DNA of 64,000 bases from contig CAXKWD010000009.1 of the NCBI GenBank assembly GCA_964059195.1, forward strand, positions 86,959,432-87,023,431. The letters are read 5' to 3'. The notes beneath the pieces were generated by a model. It ran no database searches and had not been told where the DNA came from. It saw nothing but the letters and a program-made list of their open reading frames with translations. The position numbers and the translations under genes are program-made. Of this stretch, positions 63,389 through 64,000 are shown one piece after another. The stretch's first letter is position 1, and every line of letters starts with the position of its first letter. The stretch comes from Ectobius pallidus (Eukaryota > Arthropoda > Insecta > Blattodea > Ectobiidae).

Positions 63389-64000
63389 GTAAAAACCTTT
63401 GTAACTAGGCTAATAAAACGTGGCATAGAATATTTCTTGAATAAATATTACCTTAATTGCTTTTTGGGAATGCAGAGAAAACAAGATAAATTAACCACAA
63501 CACGTTTTCATGCATACAGCCACAAATGACGTTTTCTGACTTTTCGTTATGAAGAGTTTGTTGATTAATCCCTTCCCGACATTCCAATCTTATGAAACTT
63601 AGTTTCTTAATTGACAACACAAAAATGAAAATCGCCATTTTTATTTCCCTATTTTCAGTTACTATGTTTAACAATTTCATAAAGTTCGATTTCAAAGTCT
63701 TCGATTTTACGCTATACCTGTAATCAGGAGCGAGGTCACAACCACTGATGTTTCATAAGAAATTACCTATGATGTTTTCTGCTAACGTGAAAATGTCAAG
63801 CTGTAGATCACTGTGCATCACAAGAGACTGGGAGTTCAGAAATGACACGAGAAGTACATATTTGAACGTATGCATTCACGTTTGAGGGGAAAAAAATCAA
63901 CATTTAACTTTTTTAAATTTCCACCAGAGTACCTATGGTATAAAACCAACATAACGCTATGTCTGAAACGTAGTTTTCCCTTTTTGGTTCCCCCTCCCCC
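63389..64000. other. Right edge, nothing recognised
   Basis: AT-rich sequence without recognised exon or repeat ends. Short readings here have no family signature. Confidence 0.4.

Noticed and set aside
1..64000. CRISPR array, operons, bacterial or plasmid features
   Set aside because: Repeats are dispersed or inverted without regular spacers, and the genes have GT-AG introns, so this is eukaryotic DNA.

Overview
The window looks like animal, most likely insect, nuclear DNA. It has two recognisable intron-rich genes, GT-AG introns of up to several kb, an AT-rich background, and a dense layer of DNA-transposon relics, SINEs, Helitrons and LINE fragments. The repeat style (many hAT, Tc1/mariner/pogo and PIF/Harbinger MITEs, tRNA-derived SINEs, and the recurrent palindrome TAGGCCTA) suggests a large-genome insect such as a cockroach, termite or relative. 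That placement is an inference from style, not from a marker gene.

Layout. From 0.76 to 24.5 kb the minus strand carries ten consecutive exons of nucleoporin Nup214: an N-terminal beta-propeller, then an FG-repeat exon, then coiled-coil exons. The gene runs off the left edge, and its initiator exon was not found. From 30.0 to 40.1 kb the plus strand carries a complete four-exon tail-anchored cytochrome b5 gene, in head-to-head orientation with Nup214. A possible 76-codon single-exon gene lies on the minus strand at 43.7-43.9 kb. I found no other host gene.

The rest is mobile DNA. Elements with exact or near-exact target-site duplications (TSDs) include hAT elements at 6.7, 14.1, 23.8, 37.5, 56.0 and 62.7 kb, PIF/Harbinger-like elements at 18.2 and 49.9 kb, TA-flanked elements at 9.5, 10.9 and 41.2 kb, two SINEs with 12-bp TSDs at 17.9 and 40.8 kb, a 3.5-kb element at 25.4-28.9 kb with a 7-bp TSD that hosts a truncated LINE, a 119-bp mini-Helitron at 35.2 kb and a 979-bp Helitron at 61.7 kb. 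At 53.7-55.5 kb lies a TIR element carrying a degenerate DDE/RNase-H-like transposase-type gene. Its ends carry many copies of one 20-mer.

Unusual signals: three separate inverted-repeat elements (11.6, 16.6 and 49.0 kb) share a central CTGATGA...GAAAC core resembling a hammerhead ribozyme; the near-palindrome GGTAACTCACGTTAC occurs seven times, six of them clustered; a multi-layer foldback sits in a cytochrome b5 intron; and a filled-site versus empty-site pair of one MITE family is present.

No genes act together as a pathway here. Nup214 works at the cytoplasmic face of the nuclear pore, and cytochrome b5 is an ER-membrane electron carrier. The long introns appear to tolerate heavy insertion because every exon junction checked keeps its phase and splice signals.
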